From: JBFLXN01 sp040755715 [NCBI: Candidatus Edwardsbacteria bacterium]
Lineage (GTDB): Bacteria; Edwardsbacteria; AC1; JBFLXN01
DNA length: 6,629 nt
Direction of reading: 5' to 3'
Assembly: GCA_040755715.1 (NCBI GenBank)
Contig: JBFLXN010000151.1
Location: 1-6,629 of the forward strand
How positions within the stretch are numbered: the stretch's first letter is position 1; each line of letters starts with the position of its first letter. Below the pieces are notes generated by a model. The model ran no database searches and had not been told where the DNA came from. It saw only the letters and a list, made by a program, of their open reading frames with translations. Positions 4,712 through 6,629 of this stretch are shown here, piece after piece. The translations under genes and the position numbers were made by a program.

Positions 4712-5068
4712 CTATTTTCGTAATGCTTCAATTGCTTCTCTGATATCCCTTTTGATTCCAGAGAGAGTTTGTTTTCTTTTCATCGCTTCTAAGGGGAGTT
4801 CCAATTGGTCTGCATCTGAAGTTTTAATTTCTCTTAGTCTGGCTCTGGCTCCTTTAATCGTATAGTGCTCTTCGTAAAGAAGCTTCTTAATCATCAAAAT
4901 TAGCTTTATTTCTTCTAGGCGGTAACTTCGACGCCCGGCTTTATGCGTTTTGGGTTTCAGCATAGGAAATTCCTTCTCCCAGTAGCGCAGGATGTAAGAC
5001 TCTACGCCCGTCAATTGAGCAACTTCACTGATGGAATAGTAAATTTTGGTTAGCGGTATTTCGTCCAT
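4712..5068 (-). CDS. MerR-family transcriptional regulator
   Basis: This 118-residue cytoplasmic DNA-binding protein has the MerR winged-helix domain: helix-turn-helix YYSISEVAQLTGVESYILRYWE (about residues 10-31), EFPMLKPKTHKAGRRSYRLEEI forming the wing (34-54), and LILMIKKLLYEEHYTIKGARARL (56-78), which is the hallmark of a common small MerR subgroup. After residue 80 there is only a short polar tail ending in a helix, with no effector domain and no Cys pattern for metal sensing. It therefore probably dimerises through its C-terminal helix and has an unknown ligand and targets. ATG at 5068 is supported by GAGGA six bases upstream. A very similar small MerR gene lies next to tRNA-Pro in many proteobacteria (after pheT-ihfA), as I recall, and the same pair occurs here without those genes. 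A 115-bp inverted repeat separates it from gpsA. Confidence 0.9.
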   Translation of the reverse strand: MDEIPLTKIYYSISEVAQLTGVESYILRYWEKEFPMLKPKTHKAGRRSYRLEEIKLILMIKKLLYEEHYTIKGARARLREIKTSDADQLELPLEAMKRKQTLSGIKRDIREAIEALRK

Positions 5069-5109
5069 TTCTTATCCTCAGATTTCTGTTTTTGGTTATA
5101 TCAAACTTA

Positions 5110-5224
5110 ACCACGAAATCACGAAATTACTTGAAATTTGTGGAAACTGATGGAAATTTATTGAAACTTATTGGATTTCTATGAATTTCCATTTCTTGTA
5201 TTTCTGTTTTCGTACCTTCGTGGT
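5110..5224. repeat. 115-bp imperfect inverted-repeat element between gpsA and merR
   Basis: The ends ACCACGAA (5110-5117) and TTCGTGGT (5217-5224) are exact complements. Inside, ATGGAAATT (5150-5158) pairs with AATTTCCAT (5184-5192), and the intervening arms share AAATACxxGAAAT-like words imperfectly. The element ends nine bases after the gpsA stop and carries no ORF of note. It has the size and layout of the element at 6397-6507 and similar CCAC(A/G)AA termini, so both may belong to one family of small non-coding elements. It could also end the gpsA transcript as a long hairpin, though no U-tract is seen. Confidence 0.6.
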
Positions 5225-5232
5225 CATAGATT

Positions 5233-6237
5233 TCACAACACTATCTCTGCTTTCGGTTCTCGGAGCATCAAATCCGAAACGGCATCTTTTGGTTCTTTAT
5301 TTTCAAAAAGAACCTGATGAACTTGCTCGGTAATAGGCATTTCCACTGAATATTTCTTTGCTAACTCGTAGGCGGCTTTTGTAGTATTGATGCCTTCAGC
5401 GACCATCACCATTGATGAAAGTATTTCGTCTAATTTCTTGCCTTTACCCAGTTGCTCACCGACATAGCGATTCCGACTGTGAGGGCTGAAACAAGTGGTG
5501 ATGAGGTCGCCCATTCCTGAAAGACCGGCAAAAGTCAAGGGATTGGCGCCTATCGCTATACCCAGTCGGGTTATTTCCGCTAAACCTCTGGTTAAAAGGG
5601 CACCTTTGGTATTGGCTCCGTATCCCAAACCATCGCAGATACCAGCGGCAATGACAATAATATTCTTCAAAGCCCCCCCCAGTTCCACTCCGATAATATC
5701 ACTATTGGTATAAACCCGAAATCTTTTGTTCATAAAAACGCTTTGTATTCTCTTTGCTGACTCTTCGTTTTGCGAAGATACTACAGTGGTAGCAGGCATC
5801 TCTCTGGAAATCTCATAAGCGATATTTGGTCCGGACAGAACCACAATCCGGTCTTTTGAATCAGGCCTCTCTTCTTTTATAATTTGTGACATTCTCAGAA
5901 GGGTCTTCTGCTCAATTCCCTTGACAGCGCTAACAATTAGCGTATTCGGCAGAGGATTTCTTGCTACTTGCCTTGCCACTTCTCGTAAGGTATGAGAAGG
6001 GACGACAAAGAGTAAAATTTCGGTTTCTCTGATGAGACTTGGTAAATCCGAGGAAATATTGATTTCCGATGGAATCGGAATACCGGGTAGAAATTCTTTG
6101 TTTTCATGTTCACGAATCAGACGCTCCGCCGCCTCAGGACGAAACTCCCAGAGACTGACTTGATGACCATTTGAATTAAGAAGAATGGCTAAAGTCGTGC
6201 CCCAGTTCCCTCCACCAAGAATAGTTATTTTTGCCAT
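5233..6237 (-). CDS. gpsA: Glycerol-3-phosphate dehydrogenase [NAD(P)+]
   Basis: GpsA reduces dihydroxyacetone phosphate to sn-glycerol 3-phosphate, the backbone for bacterial phospholipids, in the cytoplasm. From ATG at 6237 the protein has 334 residues, normal for the family. The Rossmann nucleotide-binding motif is ITILGGGNWGTTLA (4-17), followed by FVVPSH (77-82), SAVKGIE with Lys106, SGPNIAYEI (136-144), GVELGGALKN with the catalytic Lys191, NTKGALLTRG (209-218), LSGMGDLITTC with Asp244, SRNRYVG (254-260) and VAEGINT (279-285). All expected catalytic residues are present. A GTG four codons earlier (6249) is in frame, but it lies inside a CACAGAT repeat and is absent from the family pattern, so I prefer the ATG. 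Neither start has a good ribosome site. A run of eight G falls at the ELGGA codons near the catalytic lysine without breaking the frame. No plsY or other lipid gene is visible next to it. Confidence 0.97.
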   Translation of the reverse strand: MAKITILGGGNWGTTLAILLNSNGHQVSLWEFRPEAAERLIREHENKEFLPGIPIPSEINISSDLPSLIRETEILLFVVPSHTLREVARQVARNPLPNTLIVSAVKGIEQKTLLRMSQIIKEERPDSKDRIVVLSGPNIAYEISREMPATTVVSSQNEESAKRIQSVFMNKRFRVYTNSDIIGVELGGALKNIIVIAAGICDGLGYGANTKGALLTRGLAEITRLGIAIGANPLTFAGLSGMGDLITTCFSPHSRNRYVGEQLGKGKKLDEILSSMVMVAEGINTTKAAYELAKKYSVEMPITEQVHQVLFENKEPKDAVSDLMLREPKAEIVL

Positions 6238-6246
6238 AGTTTCAAC

Positions 6247-6288
6247 CACAGATTAGCACAGATAGAAAACCGCAAGATTCACACAGAT
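6247..6288. repeat. CACAGAT short repeats upstream of gpsA
   Basis: CACAGAT occurs at 6247-6253, 6257-6263 and 6282-6288 (ATCTGTG on the minus strand), the first two as CCACAGATTAGCACAGAT. The array begins only nine bases from the preferred gpsA start and replaces the expected leader. It looks like part of an intergenic repeat family and not a gpsA-specific operator. Confidence 0.5.
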
Positions 6289-6396
6289 TTAAAACGGTTA
6301 TCTGATAGACTGATATACGCTTTTTACCTTTTTCCAAAGATGTGCTCTCTATTCTGTTGACAAATCATAATCAGGCTGTTGAAATAACCCTTGGAA

Positions 6397-6507
6397 CCAC
6401 AAAGAACACGGAGAACACAAAGATTGTAGAATTTCCACCCCCTTTTAATTCAAGGACTTATGACCCATATCCATATTTTTTCTTTGTGCTCTCTGTGGTC
6501 TTTGTGG
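6397..6507. repeat. 111-bp inverted-repeat element with 27-bp arms
   Basis: The left arm 6397-6423 (CCACAAAGAACACGG...) and the reverse complement of the right arm 6481-6507 (CCACAAAGACCACAG...) match at 24 of 27 positions; the spacer is 57 bases. The element sits alone in the 280-base gap upstream of gpsA, 160 bases from its start. It holds no ORF. It resembles small MITE- or REP-like palindromic elements, but no target-site duplication is obvious. A long hairpin would form in RNA of either strand. Confidence 0.7.
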
Positions 6508-6517
6508 ACACACTATG

Positions 6518-6629
6518 TCAAGCTCTTTTTAACTTGTTTGACAAATTAATCGAAATTGACTGTCTGGCAAAATTAGCGAGCAAGAAATTTTCGTCGTAAG
6601 TGAGATTGTTTTTCCACATAGCAAAGATA
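6518..6629 (-). CDS. C-terminal end of an unidentified protein (partial)
   Basis: A minus-strand frame is open from the right edge to TGA at 6520-6518, giving 36 residues that read IFAMWKNNLTYDENFLLAN, then FARQSISINLSNKLKRA. The composition (NLTYDENF, a mixed amphipathic end, Lys/Arg before the stop) looks like a real protein terminus, but I cannot assign a family. It ends ten bases before the inverted-repeat element, as would be expected for a gene followed by an intergenic element. A 34-codon ORF starting inside (ATG WKNN) is also possible. Only the stop side is visible, so this is a tentative call. Confidence 0.35.
   Translation of the reverse strand, partial: IFAMWKNNLTYDENFLLANFARQSISINLSNKLKRA

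Noticed and set aside
4456-6507. CRISPR array from the recurring short words
   Set aside because: The words are inverted pairs and irregular short motifs, without evenly spaced identical repeats and unique spacers.
6342-6599. 85-residue plus-strand ORF
   Set aside because: It is made largely of the inverted-repeat element and antisense of the partial gene at the edge; no family pattern.

Overview
The window looks like the chromosome of a bacterium of moderate to low GC, probably a little-cultivated lineage. The evidence is bacterial Shine-Dalgarno sites, a tRNA-Pro with the bacterial C1:G72 pair and no encoded CCA, a bacterial GpsA, and a MerR regulator. Intergenic inverted repeats with AACCACGAA, CCACAAAGA, CACAGAT and TTTAGxxTTTAG words recall genomes of candidate phyla such as Omnitrophota. 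That placement is an impression and was not tested. Every gene I accept lies on the minus strand, so the biological reading order is from high to low coordinates.

Layout in transcription order: (1) 6518-6629, the C-terminal end of an unidentified protein running off the window. (2) 6238-6517, a gene-free stretch holding a 111-bp inverted-repeat element and CACAGAT repeats that reach the gpsA start. (3) 5233-6237, gpsA, glycerol-3-phosphate dehydrogenase for phospholipid synthesis. (4) 5110-5224, a second inverted-repeat element. (5) 4712-5068, a small MerR-type regulator. (6) 4446-4711, a long AT-rich inverted-repeat region with two GC-rich hairpins. (7) 4370-4445, tRNA-Pro(GGG). (8) 2657-4199, a compact AT-rich cassette of three genes: a putative nuclease with a possible B3-like DNA-binding N-terminus and a PD-(D/E)XK-like C-terminus, an 87-residue unknown protein, and the SAM-binding half of an N4/N6 DNA methyltransferase. 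(9) 553-2589, a large NuoL/HyfB-type proton-translocating membrane subunit with its own good sigma-70-type promoter. (10) 407-530, a broken HicB-like antitoxin remnant. (11) 25-372, a DUF4258 protein, followed at the window edge by a perfect Shine-Dalgarno for an unseen next gene.

The most interesting part is the cassette at 2657-4199. It resembles a restriction-modification or defence island that is decaying or being remodelled. A 14-bp tandem duplication at the end of the nuclease gene shifts its frame; removing one copy in silico restores a classical ATGA stop/start overlap with the next gene. The methyltransferase ends early, but about 34 codons of protein-like sequence continue in another frame, consistent with a one-base insertion. 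It also lacks the half that should carry the catalytic (D/S)PP(Y/W) motif. At the left edge, a perfect 12-bp inverted repeat can fold so that it buries the Shine-Dalgarno of the gene after DUF4258, which suggests translational coupling of a toxin-antitoxin-like pair. The HicB fragment and the DUF4258 gene together make the left end a second small accessory region. gpsA, merR and tRNA-Pro look like ordinary core genes.
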